From Bacillota bacterium (GTDB lineage: Bacteria; Bacillota; Clostridia; Acetivibrionales; DTU013), in contig JAEZLF010000096.1 in assembly GCA_023435925.1 (NCBI GenBank), positions 1 through 49,722 on the forward strand: a stretch of DNA of 49,722 nucleotides, in the 5' to 3' direction. This document shows positions 17,050-25,034 of the stretch, in pieces. The notes under the pieces are model-generated. The model ran no database searches and was not told the origin of the DNA. It saw only the letters and a program-made list of their open reading frames with translations. Numbering within the stretch: the first letter of the stretch is position 1; the number at the start of each line of letters is the position of its first letter. Both the position numbers and the translations under genes were made by a program.

Positions 17050-17465
17050 TAATGCACTCGGGCTGTAATCGTCTGACAAGCTGGACAAGCTCTCTGCTTT
17101 GATCCTTTGTCAGAAGCTCAGATGTATCAAACCATAGCAGCCCTATCGGACCATAATATGTTAGCAACTCGGTTATCTGCTTTTTAACCTTGCCATTAAA
17201 ATATATCGCGCCAGCCACCTTTTTCTGTTGGTACATGCGGATGAAGCCAGTCTCTTCCAAGAGAATAGTAGAAGCAAAATTTTATATAATATTTGTGGCA
17301 AGCTTCTGCAAGTTCCTTCATAGGATCCCTTCCAAAGGACGTCCGATCTACAATATTGTAATCATTATATTTTTAGGCATACATTGCAAATCCGTCATGG
17401 TGCTTTGCCGTTATTACAAGATTTTTCATTCCTCCCTCTTTTGCCAGCTTAACCCATTGGTTCGC
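17050..17465 (-). pseudogene. Remnant of GH29 alpha-L-fucosidase
   Basis: Two adjacent minus-strand frames give consecutive pieces of a family 29 alpha-L-fucosidase. The first (from about 17465) reads WVKLAKEGGMKNLVITAKHH then DGF, a stop codon in place of the usual serine after MYA, and continues with YNIVDRTSFGRDPMKELAEA and KFCFYYSLGRDW. The second frame reads VKKQITELLTYYGPIGLLWF with the D of the nucleophile motif, then LVRRLQPECIID. At least one in-frame stop and one frameshift separate them, the N-terminal (HWG) and C-terminal parts are absent, and the sequence changes character after about 17050. The gene cannot make a working enzyme. About 165 of the usual 450 residues remain. Confidence 0.88.
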
Positions 17466-17534
17466 ACAGCTCATCCTTATCTCTTCTGAACATATAAAGC
17501 CCCTCAGGACCTGGGACATATTGTGATAATGACT

Positions 17535-17563
17535 TTGAAACATTAACTTTTTTGTTATACTAT
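17535..17563 (+). promoter_or_regulatory. Candidate plus-strand promoter with no gene
   Basis: TTGAAA (17535-17540), 17 bases, TACTAT (17558-17563); an overlapping TATACT is at 17556. The next feature downstream on this strand is the terminator at 17579-17615, so any transcript would be about 40-50 bases. Confidence 0.35.
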
Positions 17564-17578
17564 ATATGCCGGAAGCTT

Positions 17579-17615
17579 AAAACTCCTCCCATGTTCATTT
17601 CATAGGAGGAGTTTT
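17579..17615. terminator. Bidirectional terminator
   Basis: AACTCCTCC (17581-17589) pairs perfectly with GGAGGAGTT (17605-17613), extended by A-T pairs. On the minus strand it follows the oxidoreductase stop by about 14 bases and ends in TTTT; on the plus strand six T residues follow. Confidence 0.85.
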
Positions 17616-17628
17616 TTAGATTAAGGTA

Positions 17629-18606
17629 TTATTCCATCGGATATTTCATTCCCCACTGTGATCGCAGCTGATCCATTATGCTCATGATTTGAACCGTTTC
17701 ATCCAGGGGCATGGTGCTGCTTTCCAGCTTTCCTTCCGCAAAGCATCTTGAAGCTTCCTGTACCTGATGTAAAAACCCGTTGGAGGAGTATGGCAAATGC
17801 AGGAGCTCACTCTTTCCGTTTATAATAATTTCCAATTGATTGGAGCGAGAGAATTCAGGGATTTTAATATATCCCTCCGTACCCAGTATGTATGCGAAAT
17901 CAGGAATATACGTTCTGACTGCAGCCGACAATGCGGCAATCTCACCACCCTTATAGGATAGCGTAAACGAGCATTGTTCATCAACTCCTGTTTCACCGAT
18001 ACAGGCTGCGCTAGTCACTTTGTCAGGTACTGCTCCAAGAATCATAGCTGCAAAGGAAAGCGGATATATGCCAACATCCAGCAAAGCTCCTCCTCCAAGT
18101 ACCGGATTGAGATGCCTTCTTTCCGGGTCCGATGTGCCACGGAATCCATAGTCGGCCTTGACCATTCTGACCTCGCCAATTGCCTTTGCTGCTAGTAACT
18201 CCCTTACTTTCGCCATCACGGGAAGGAAACGCGACCACATGGCCTCCATCAGAAAGACGCCATGCTGCCGGGCAGTATCAACCAGCATCTGTGCCTCCTT
18301 CGCATTAATGGTGAAGGGCTTTTCCATCAGTACTCCTTTTCCGGCTTTCAGGCATAGCATTGCGCATTCGAAATGTGTCTGGTTTGTTGTCGCAATATAA
18401 ACCAGCTCCACCTCCGGATCCAGAGCAAACTCATGATAGCTTCCATATATACGATTTGCACCGTACATTCCGGCAAAATCCTTCGCCCTTCCCAGATCCC
18501 TGGAACCGACTGCAACCAGTTCAGCTTCATTCATGTCCTGCAGTGATTGAGCAAATTTGTGAGCAATTTTGCCCGGCCCCATAATTCCCCATTTGATTTT
18601 TCTCAT
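17629..18606 (-). CDS. Gfo/Idh/MocA family oxidoreductase
   Basis: NAD(P)-dependent dehydrogenase of the glucose-fructose oxidoreductase / inositol dehydrogenase superfamily, probably acting on a sugar or polyol. The Rossmann domain begins MRKIKWGIMGPGKIAHKF; VELVYIATTNQTHFE and LMEKPFTINAKEAQ contain the conserved lysine of the EKP motif. The C-terminal domain has the substrate-site segment GGALLDVGIYPLSFAAM, whose aspartate precedes the position of the catalytic histidine (here a tyrosine-containing variant). The ATG at 18606 has GGAGG nine bases upstream. The same frame runs upstream to 18702 into a short stretch resembling a ROK kinase, annotated separately. Downstream lies a fucosidase pseudogene, so the locus may once have been a larger sugar pathway. 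Confidence 0.9.
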   Translation of the reverse strand: MRKIKWGIMGPGKIAHKFAQSLQDMNEAELVAVGSRDLGRAKDFAGMYGANRIYGSYHEFALDPEVELVYIATTNQTHFECAMLCLKAGKGVLMEKPFTINAKEAQMLVDTARQHGVFLMEAMWSRFLPVMAKVRELLAAKAIGEVRMVKADYGFRGTSDPERRHLNPVLGGGALLDVGIYPLSFAAMILGAVPDKVTSAACIGETGVDEQCSFTLSYKGGEIAALSAAVRTYIPDFAYILGTEGYIKIPEFSRSNQLEIIINGKSELLHLPYSSNGFLHQVQEASRCFAEGKLESSTMPLDETVQIMSIMDQLRSQWGMKYPME

Positions 18607-18627
18607 TTTATATGTCCTCCTGGATAA

Positions 18628-18696
18628 TGTATTACATCGGGCTAATGATACTGCATATTCAGTACCCCCGATATCCGCACCAACTAAATAAGTCAT
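18628..18696 (-). pseudogene. Probable N-terminal stub of a ROK-family sugar kinase
   Basis: From an ATG at 18696 the frame encodes TYLVGADIGGTEYAVSLA, matching the N-terminal phosphate-binding motif of ROK kinases (DIGGT followed by alternating hydrophobic residues). It is preceded by a weak GGTGA-like site and lies about 40 bases after a consensus promoter. After about 23 codons similarity ends, and the frame runs without a stop into the ribosome binding site and start of the oxidoreductase. The reading is that a deletion removed the rest of the kinase gene. The match is short, so coincidence is possible. Confidence 0.55.
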
Positions 18697-18742
18697 TATC
18701 ACCCGATCTTCATACTTTATATTTCTTTTGTTAATTCATTTA

Positions 18743-18772
18743 ATTATAAGTCCATATAAACTATATTGTCAA
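18743..18772 (-). promoter_or_regulatory. Consensus sigma-A promoter upstream of oxidoreductase
   Basis: On the minus strand TTGACA (18772-18767), 18 bases, TATAAT (18748-18743). Both hexamers are perfect. The transcript would start near 18736 and run through the ROK-like stub into the oxidoreductase. Confidence 0.85.
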
Positions 18773-18790
18773 TTGAGTTAACAATATAGT
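18760..18790. promoter_or_regulatory. Palindromic operator overlapping the -35 box
   Basis: ACTATATTGT (18760-18769 as read on either strand) is repeated inverted as ACAATATAGT (18781-18790), ten perfect pairs around an 11-base centre; allowing one mismatch the arms extend to 13. The -35 box lies inside it, so a bound repressor would block the promoter. The repressor is not in this window as far as can be told. Confidence 0.7.
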
Positions 18791-18913
18791 AGTAAAATTA
18801 CCCCAACTGATCGAATGATGAATTGTGGCGGGATAGCCTATCTATCGTTAATTTTAAAATGAAATTCCTTTTTACAATCACCGTTTATATATAATACATC
18901 CTGTTATCCGGAT

Positions 18914-18957
18914 AAAAAAGCACACCTGCGGAACATACTGCTGTCCCACTGGTGTGC
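18914..18957 (-). terminator. Terminator of rubrerythrin gene
   Basis: GCACACC (18920-18926) pairs with GGTGTGC (18951-18957), with further inner pairing; TTTTTT follows on the minus strand (18919-18914). It is 15 bases past the rubrerythrin stop. The stretch between this terminator and the operator at 18790 shows nothing else. Confidence 0.85.
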
Positions 18958-18971
18958 ATGTGATTACAGAA

Positions 18972-19466
18972 CTAATATTTGATAAATTTGGCTCCCGGAG
19001 CACCGCATATGCTGCATTTTTCCGGCTGGAATTTCTCAATGTTTCCGCAAACCGGACAGAGATAATAGAAGACTTCCTCCGTCTGGTCAAGGTTTTCCAG
19101 GGCTTCCTGATAAAGCCTGGCATGGACCTCTTCAGCTTTCATGGCAAATGTGAAAGACATAAGCGCAGCTTTGTTTCCTTCCGCTTCGGCTTCCTTCACA
19201 AAATCCGGGTACATCTCCTTGTACTCGTGTGTTTCTCCTGCAACGGCATCTTTCAGATTGTCAGCTGTTGAACCGGTTTTTGCGGCGACTTCAAAATGCT
19301 TTAAGGCGTGCAGCGTCTCGGCATCGGATGCCGCTCTGAACAATTTTGCTGCATTTGTTTTTCCGTCTTTTTCAGCTTTCCTGGCATATGCCAGATACTT
19401 CCTGTTAGCCTGAGATTCCCCGGCAAAAGCCTCCATCAAGTTATTAAGTGTTTTGTTTTCACTCAT
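18972..19466 (-). CDS. rbr: Rubrerythrin
   Basis: Cytoplasmic non-haem iron peroxidase that reduces hydrogen peroxide in anaerobes. The N-terminal ferritin-like four-helix domain carries the diiron ligands in two ExxH-type motifs (AFAGESQANRKYLAYA, AETLHALKHFE, AGETHEYKEMYPDF, AMKAEEVHARLY). The C-terminal rubredoxin domain has CPVCGN and CSICGAPGAKF for one iron. At 164 residues it is slightly shorter than classical 190-residue rubrerythrins but complete. The ATG at 19466 has GGAG seven bases upstream; the longer frame would overlap perR. It follows perR by 13 bases and shares its promoter. Confidence 0.96.
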   Translation of the reverse strand: MSENKTLNNLMEAFAGESQANRKYLAYARKAEKDGKTNAAKLFRAASDAETLHALKHFEVAAKTGSTADNLKDAVAGETHEYKEMYPDFVKEAEAEGNKAALMSFTFAMKAEEVHARLYQEALENLDQTEEVFYYLCPVCGNIEKFQPEKCSICGAPGAKFIKY

Positions 19467-19479
19467 TTTCTTGTCTCCT

Positions 19480-19911
19480 TCACTTGTTATCATTTATATT
19501 TAAAAGGCAATTCGGACAGCTGCCTCTGAAATATACGTTCTTATGATTAATCTTAAAGTTACCTAAGTTATTGAATTTTATAGTATCCATATCAATGCAA
19601 AAATCATATATCCTTCCACAGGATTCACACTTAAAATGTCCATGGTTTTCGACCTGAATATCATACCTTGTTTCATTATCTTCGATTGTTATTACCCTGA
19701 CTATACCTGCCTCCTCCAAAATGTGCAAAGTATTATAAACCGTTGTTTTTGACAGTGTTGATAGTTCCTTTTGAAGGTCGGTAAAAATCTGATCTGCTGT
19801 TGGATGGCACTGGTTTATTGTCAAGTATTCTAATACCTTCAACCTTTGGTGCGAAAGGCTTATGTTTTTCATCTGTAATTCTTGCTTTAAATCTTCAAAT
19901 GAACGATTCAT
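19480..19911 (-). CDS. perR: Fur-family peroxide-responsive regulator, PerR-like
   Basis: Metal-dependent repressor of 143 residues. The winged-helix DNA-binding part includes HQRLKVLEYLTINQCHPTAD and STLSKTTVYNTLHILEEAG. The metal region ETRYDIQVENHGHFKCESCG supplies the aspartate and histidines of the regulatory iron site, and the structural zinc pairs are CESC and CPNC. An aspartate follows in GRIYDFCIDMD, as in PerR and unlike Fur. Location directly upstream of rubrerythrin (13-base gap), and a double PerR-like box in front of it, support peroxide sensing and autoregulation. A Fur or Zur role is less likely from these residues and context but is not excluded. Confidence 0.85.
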   Translation of the reverse strand: MNRSFEDLKQELQMKNISLSHQRLKVLEYLTINQCHPTADQIFTDLQKELSTLSKTTVYNTLHILEEAGIVRVITIEDNETRYDIQVENHGHFKCESCGRIYDFCIDMDTIKFNNLGNFKINHKNVYFRGSCPNCLLNINDNK

Positions 19912-19936
19912 TAGCTCACCACCTACGCTATCACCA

Positions 19937-19968
19937 TTGTAATGATTACAATATTGTAATCATTACAA
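19937..19968. promoter_or_regulatory. Double PerR box, 32-bp perfect palindrome
   Basis: TTGTAATGATTACAA (19937-19951) and TTGTAATCATTACAA (19954-19968) are each 7-1-7 palindromes close to the PerR consensus TTATAATnATTATAA, and together they form one perfect 32-base palindrome. The copies are 17 bases apart and lie 26 bases upstream of the perR start codon. Confidence 0.88.
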
Positions 19969-20055
19969 AATTATTGTAAGCCTTAAAAGAAAAAAATGCA
20001 ATAGCATATCAAAGCTTTTTTAAGCTGCTCAAACCATGATTACGATTGCTTACTT

Positions 20056-20089
20056 AAAAACGCCCTCCGAAGATGAAATTCAAAGGGCG
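20056..20089 (-). terminator. Terminator of the GH31 gene
   Basis: CGCCCT (20061-20066) pairs with AGGGCG (20084-20089), and TTTTT follows on the minus strand (20060-20056), 27 bases beyond the stop codon. Confidence 0.8.
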
Positions 20090-20115
20090 CTTTCATGTTA
20101 TTTTTTTGTTATTCT

Positions 20116-22593
20116 CTATTCCAGAGATATTGTCACTTCTTTCCCGGTATACTCCACAATCCGGTTTGCTTGCTCAGCTTCCTCCAGTCCTGTCCCACTG
20201 CCTTCCGATACAAGGATCACTCGGAAGGTCTTTTTTTCATCCATACCGGGGAATGAGCCCACCCGCTCTCCAAATACCAATTCCTTTGCACTGTCCTTCC
20301 ACTTCATATGAATGCAGCTAAAAGCTCCCTTTTCATAATTGTAATTGTCCCCTTCATCTTCATACAGCGTAAATTCTCCGTCTGCGCCCGGATAGAGCCG
20401 AAGCTCCACAGGCACATCCGGTTTTTCCCCCGTATGCTGAATCACAGGTCCCATTGGCACAATAGAACCTCCCCGGATGTATAACGGCATGGTCTCAAGC
20501 CCAGCTGCTGCGATGATAGACTGTCCTCCCTCATACCTGCTGCCGGTCCAGAAATCATACCATAACGTTCCTTCAGGAAGGTATACCAAGCGTGTTTCTT
20601 CTACATCTTCCAGCTTCCTGGAGTTGCTTTCATAATGCATGGGCTTTGTCACAGGATTCACCATGAAAGCCGGCCCAAACATATACTGTTCCTTGATGTC
20701 ATACACTTTCTGATCCTGTCGGAAATCAAATGCCAGCGCCCGCATGATGGTGTAGTCTTCATGGGTTACCATGCCGGCCAGAGAGTAAATGTAAGGTATC
20801 AGTCTGTACCGTAATTTCGTAAACTTTACCAGCGTATCATAGAAAACTGTACCCGGTTCGCCAAATCTCCAGACCTCCCTTGGAGTGTCCGTCCCGTGGG
20901 AGCGGAACATGGGAAGGAATGCGCCATACTGAAACCATCTCAGGTACAATTCTCTGTACCCCAGATCTTGACAGCCGTCATCATAATCCCCGTTCCAGAA
21001 CCACACCTTGGGTGCATCGGGATTTCCGCACGATTTTCTCCAGCTCTTTTCATTCCCGACAAAGAAACCTCCGATGTCCAAAGTCCAATAGGGTTCTCCG
21101 GTTATGCAGAAGTTCAGACCGTCGGGGATCTGCTTTCGGAGTGTCTCCCAGTTAGCTGAAATATCTCCGGACCAAGTGATAGTTGAATAGCGGTGTTGTC
21201 CCGCGTAAGACGAACGTGTCATGTTAACAACCCGCTTGTGGTCTGTGGTCTTTCTCTGTCCTTCGTAAATTCCGCCGGAATGCAGCAGTGAGTATGCATT
21301 GATATACTCCGGGTCCAGGTATTTCTTAGCCTCCCCCGTATTAATGTGAACCCGCTCCTCCGGTTCAGGCTTCACCTCACCCTTCCAATCCGCTTCAAAA
21401 GGCTCCGTACAATCACACCACCAGGAATCAATACCATTGGAGAAAAGTCCGTCATTGGCATGCTTCCAGTATAGCTCTCTTGCCTGTTTGCTAAAGGCAT
21501 CATACGTAGACTGATTCCCCAAAAGATAACCCTTCTCATGCATTTCCTTATGATTATCTCCACCCTTACTCATATTAGGCCAGATGGATACCATCAGCCT
21601 TGCATTCAGATCATGAAGCTGCTTCATCATGTCCTTGGGGTCCGGAAAACGGCTGGGATCTAAAGTTTTCTGTCCCCAAAGCTCCCCTTCCCACGACCTC
21701 CAGTCCAGAACAACCAAATCCAGCGGAATCTGCCGTTTTCTATATTCCTTCACGATCTCAACCAATTCTTCCTGGGTCTTATATCTCTCCTTGGACTGTA
21801 CATATCCAAACACCCATTTGGGCAGCATAGGAGCTTTTCCTGTCAATTCTCTGTATTCCCGGATAATATCATCAAATTCCGGACCATATATAAAGTAATA
21901 ATCCATTTCATCATTGATATCCGACCATAAGTAGGAACCAAATGCATCATCGTGAAATGTCATCAGAGAGTAGCTGTCCATCAGAATCCCGTATCCTTTT
22001 GTGGAAATCAGCATAGGCACCACGGCCTTCATATTCTGCTGATAAAGATATTGGTGCCGGCCTCTTAAATTCAACATACCTTCTTCATGGGATCCCAATC
22101 CATAAAGGGCTTCATTTTCTTCCCATTCAAACTCAAGCTTCGTATGATAGGCTTTTCGGTCAACCACCCTGGCCTGTTCTTCCACAATCGCGCGCATGCC
22201 GTCTACACTTTTACCGGTTTTCACTTCTGCATTCCGATCGAAAACGGTCTTGATCACATCAACAGCCATCAGACTTTTGCCCCCTCGCGATGGCTCCCGT
22301 GCAATAAGCTCTCCTTTGGCATTGAAATATGAAAAAGCCGCCGTTTGCTTCTGTACAGATATCCGTATCGTGTCCGTAGACAGTTCGACGGTCTCTTGTG
22401 TTTCATCCACCTTCCATGGAATTATCGGCCTCTCCTTCGGCACGATCATCAGGCTCTCCTTTGTACTGAATTGCTCTTCCAGCGTATAGACAACCCGGAT
22501 CATACTGTGGGAAACCGGCTGGAGCTTCATCCTTCCATTTGAAGTCTTCAGTAGCAAATAATTTTCACATTTTTTGTATCCCCTTATATCCAT
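20116..22593 (-). CDS. Glycoside hydrolase family 31 (alpha-glucosidase/alpha-xylosidase type)
   Basis: Retaining alpha-glycosidase of 825 residues without a signal peptide, so probably cytoplasmic. The N-terminal beta-sandwich holds ALYGLGSHEEGMLNLRG and GILMDSYSLMTFH. The TIM barrel begins LPKWVFGYVQSKERYKTQEE. The nucleophile aspartate is in GIDSWWCDCTEPFEADW (about residue 390) and the acid/base aspartate in WSGDISANWETLRKQI (about residue 480), followed by DIGGFF and MFRSHGTDTPREVW. The distal sandwich contains ETMPLYIRGGSIVPMGP. GGAGG lies nine bases from the ATG. A divergent AraC regulator shares the 163-base intergenic region and is a likely activator. Whether glucose or xylose is released cannot be told by eye. 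Confidence 0.94.
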   Translation of the reverse strand: MDIRGYKKCENYLLLKTSNGRMKLQPVSHSMIRVVYTLEEQFSTKESLMIVPKERPIIPWKVDETQETVELSTDTIRISVQKQTAAFSYFNAKGELIAREPSRGGKSLMAVDVIKTVFDRNAEVKTGKSVDGMRAIVEEQARVVDRKAYHTKLEFEWEENEALYGLGSHEEGMLNLRGRHQYLYQQNMKAVVPMLISTKGYGILMDSYSLMTFHDDAFGSYLWSDINDEMDYYFIYGPEFDDIIREYRELTGKAPMLPKWVFGYVQSKERYKTQEELVEIVKEYRKRQIPLDLVVLDWRSWEGELWGQKTLDPSRFPDPKDMMKQLHDLNARLMVSIWPNMSKGGDNHKEMHEKGYLLGNQSTYDAFSKQARELYWKHANDGLFSNGIDSWWCDCTEPFEADWKGEVKPEPEERVHINTGEAKKYLDPEYINAYSLLHSGGIYEGQRKTTDHKRVVNMTRSSYAGQHRYSTITWSGDISANWETLRKQIPDGLNFCITGEPYWTLDIGGFFVGNEKSWRKSCGNPDAPKVWFWNGDYDDGCQDLGYRELYLRWFQYGAFLPMFRSHGTDTPREVWRFGEPGTVFYDTLVKFTKLRYRLIPYIYSLAGMVTHEDYTIMRALAFDFRQDQKVYDIKEQYMFGPAFMVNPVTKPMHYESNSRKLEDVEETRLVYLPEGTLWYDFWTGSRYEGGQSIIAAAGLETMPLYIRGGSIVPMGPVIQHTGEKPDVPVELRLYPGADGEFTLYEDEGDNYNYEKGAFSCIHMKWKDSAKELVFGERVGSFPGMDEKKTFRVILVSEGSGTGLEEAEQANRIVEYTGKEVTISLE

Positions 22594-22756
22594 AGCATAT
22601 CCCTCCTGATTTATCCTGTTTGATTGACTGAGAATAGAATCTTACATTATAATTATAATTATATTATCCATACACCATAATATCTGCATTGATATTGTTG
22701 AAAACTAACACGATATTGCACATACACTGCATATATCACGAAAGGTTGACAGAGAT

Positions 22757-23641
22757 ATGCTGAAATATCTTCAGAAAGAAACAGTACAGCATGGAAATTC
22801 CGAGTTTCCTGTAAAAATGTATACTATTCCCTGCAACCCGGGCAGCAGTCAGATACTCCCTTGCCACTGGCATGAGGAGTACGAAATTCTGCATGTATTC
22901 AGCGGTTCTGCAGAATTTCGGATAGGAGAAAAATTCTACCGGGTCGATGAGGGCAGCAGTTTATTTGTCAACAGCGGAGAGCTTCACTCTGCACATAGCA
23001 ACCATCCCGCGGGATGCGGCTACTACGCCATTGTTTTTCATATGTCTTTTCTGAACAGCAGTTTGAATGATGTTTGCCAGAGCCGGTATATTACGCCCCT
23101 TATGCTGAAAGGCTATAGATTACCCCATGTGGTTTGTGGAACTACTCCTGTAGGGAATAATCTGAACTCACTGATACTGGAGATGATTTATCAGTTGAAT
23201 AAGAACCCTCCGGGCTATGAATTATTTATAAAAGGAAGTTTTTTTATGATATTATCCTTGTTAGCCCGGGAGCTTTTACTAAAAGGCAATAGCGAAGGAT
23301 CTATGCCCTCTCAAAAGGACAGAGTCCACAAAATTAAAAAAGTCATTGAATACATTTCTGACAACTATCCCAAAAAAATCACCATCGAAGAAATGGCTGC
23401 CATAACCGGTATGAACAAATATAACTTCTGCAGGTTTTTCAAAAAGTATGCCGGTATCACTCCGCTGGAATACCTGAACATGTACCGGATCAATGAAGCC
23501 TGCAGGCTTTTTGAAGCAACCAGCTGCAACATCACAGAAGCCGCCTTGCAGGTTGGATTTGACAACATGAGTTACTTTTCAAAGACCTTCAGAAAATACA
23601 AAAATATCACCCCGTCCGGATACAGACGAGGTGATGTATAA
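22757..23641 (+). CDS. AraC-family transcriptional regulator with cupin domain
   Basis: Sugar-responsive regulator of 294 residues. The N-terminal cupin has CHWHEEYEILHVFSG and LFVNSGELHSAHSNH, which would bind the inducer. The C-terminal pair of helix-turn-helix motifs is complete: ITIEEMAAITGMNKYNFCRF and the AraC signature ITEAALQVGFDNMSYFSKTF with KYKNITPSGYRR. It is divergent from the GH31 gene and likely controls it. The start is the first ATG of the frame; only a weak AAAGG site is seen upstream. Confidence 0.93.
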   Translation: MLKYLQKETVQHGNSEFPVKMYTIPCNPGSSQILPCHWHEEYEILHVFSGSAEFRIGEKFYRVDEGSSLFVNSGELHSAHSNHPAGCGYYAIVFHMSFLNSSLNDVCQSRYITPLMLKGYRLPHVVCGTTPVGNNLNSLILEMIYQLNKNPPGYELFIKGSFFMILSLLARELLLKGNSEGSMPSQKDRVHKIKKVIEYISDNYPKKITIEEMAAITGMNKYNFCRFFKKYAGITPLEYLNMYRINEACRLFEATSCNITEAALQVGFDNMSYFSKTFRKYKNITPSGYRRGDV

Positions 23642-23676
23642 AATAGCCCACCGGGCTGAGGGGTTATGGTATTGGT

Positions 23677-24702
23677 TTATCCAGCATTCTGCAATATACT
23701 GTCGTTAAATTCAGCCAGTGTTTCGTAGAATGCTTCCACATTTTCTACAGGTGTTCCCGGAGGTACGTCACATCCGGAAGAGAGTACAAAGTTCTTATAA
23801 TTCGCAGTGTTGTTAAGAAGCTCCATAGTTTTTTCCTTCATATTCTCTGCACTGCCATTCTTAAATGTTCCTGCGGGGTCAATATTTCCAAACGCAATTC
23901 TGCCCCAGGGGATTTGCGGCATGATATCTCTCATATCCACCGCATTGCCGAAATGGAAGGCCATAGAGCCTGTTGATAAGAGTGAAGGCACTAGATTTTT
24001 TGTATTTCCGCAGTTATGCAGCATCACCATAAAATAATCATCTTGTACCGCATCGACAATTCTCTTCACATAGTCTGATGAAAACTCGGTGCAGTTTGCC
24101 GGTGACAAAAGTCCCGAAGCTGGTTCTGCTATAATAATACCATGGGCTCCAGCCTTTTTAAATGCTTTAGCAAATTCGATCAGAAACTGTGTGCATTTTT
24201 CTAGGAGTTCATGCACCATTTCAGGCTCCTCCATCAGTCCAACCATGATCTCCGTCATGTCAAAAAGCCGTCCTGCCAGTGAAAACGGGCCGATTGTTCC
24301 TCCAAAGGTTGGTCTGTCCTTTATTCTTTCCACACAAAGCTCAGCCGCTATAATATAGGCGCCGGTGCGGCCTTCCCCTACGCTGGGGACACGCAGTGCT
24401 TTCACTGCTTCTTCGTCCTCAATGATTTTTGCAGAAACAGATGGGACCTCATGATCCGAGTAACGGATCGGGCTGCCGAATGCTTCAGCTTCTACGGACA
24501 AATCCATAATTGTAACATTGGCAATGGAATCATATTTTTCTGCAAGAGCAGCGATACATTCAAATTGATGTTCACCATTGCTGATGACTTCACTAATTGT
24601 TCTTCCTGTCAGTTCCAGACCGGGATAGGTCATAATGGGCAACGCTCGTCTTTCAGCTGAGTTCAATATGTTATGCATCCACTTCTTCATATTAATCTTC
24701 AT
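23677..24702 (-). CDS. Uroporphyrinogen-decarboxylase-like protein (UroD/MtaA/CmuA group)
   Basis: A 341-residue TIM-barrel protein of the UroD superfamily, closer to the corrinoid-methyltransferase branch than to true HemE. Zinc-ligand motifs of that branch are seen: MLHNCGNTKNL (His-x-Cys) and LSSGCDVPPGTPVEN with a second cysteine. Other family segments are FGGTIGPFSLAGRL and AHGIIIAEPASGLLSP. The HemE arginine motif at the N-terminus is absent. GGAGG stands eight bases before the ATG. No corrinoid protein or MtaB-type partner is adjacent, so its methyl donor and acceptor are unknown. Similar proteins occur in sugar gene clusters of clostridia without an assigned function. Confidence 0.85.
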   Translation of the reverse strand: MKINMKKWMHNILNSAERRALPIMTYPGLELTGRTISEVISNGEHQFECIAALAEKYDSIANVTIMDLSVEAEAFGSPIRYSDHEVPSVSAKIIEDEEAVKALRVPSVGEGRTGAYIIAAELCVERIKDRPTFGGTIGPFSLAGRLFDMTEIMVGLMEEPEMVHELLEKCTQFLIEFAKAFKKAGAHGIIIAEPASGLLSPANCTEFSSDYVKRIVDAVQDDYFMVMLHNCGNTKNLVPSLLSTGSMAFHFGNAVDMRDIMPQIPWGRIAFGNIDPAGTFKNGSAENMKEKTMELLNNTANYKNFVLSSGCDVPPGTPVENVEAFYETLAEFNDSILQNAG

Positions 24703-24966
24703 ATCAATTTCCTCCTTTGGTTACCAGTCGCTTATACAACTCTCTTAATTGCATATTAACATCGAAGGTTTCAACCGTATGTTATTTTTTTTGTTTATCT
24801 AGTAATAAAATGCTAGCTTACACTGTCAGACAACAAACAAGCGGATATAGTTACAAGAAGCCAAAAATATTACTATTGTACTTTTATAAAAACATAATAA
24901 CGGTCGCCATAACATGTACCAGACCTGCATTACAATCGTAATCTCCGCTTAATAGTACAATATCGG

Positions 24967-24995
24967 TTGCTATCAGAATATATTTCTAGTAGAAT
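24967..24995 (+). promoter_or_regulatory. Candidate promoter of the alpha/beta hydrolase
   Basis: TTGCTA (24967-24972), 17 bases, TAGAAT (24990-24995), placing the start about 33 bases before the start codon. The rest of the 332-base gap 24703-25034 is AT-rich, and nothing else was recognised in it. Confidence 0.4.
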
Positions 24996-25034
24996 TTATT
25001 CATAGTAATATTGCATGAACGGCAGGTGTTTTCA

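Noticed and set aside
16943..17260. 105-residue frame as an intact gene
   Set aside because: Its first half is a frameshifted piece of a GH29 fucosidase whose upstream part lies in another frame; annotated as pseudogene instead.
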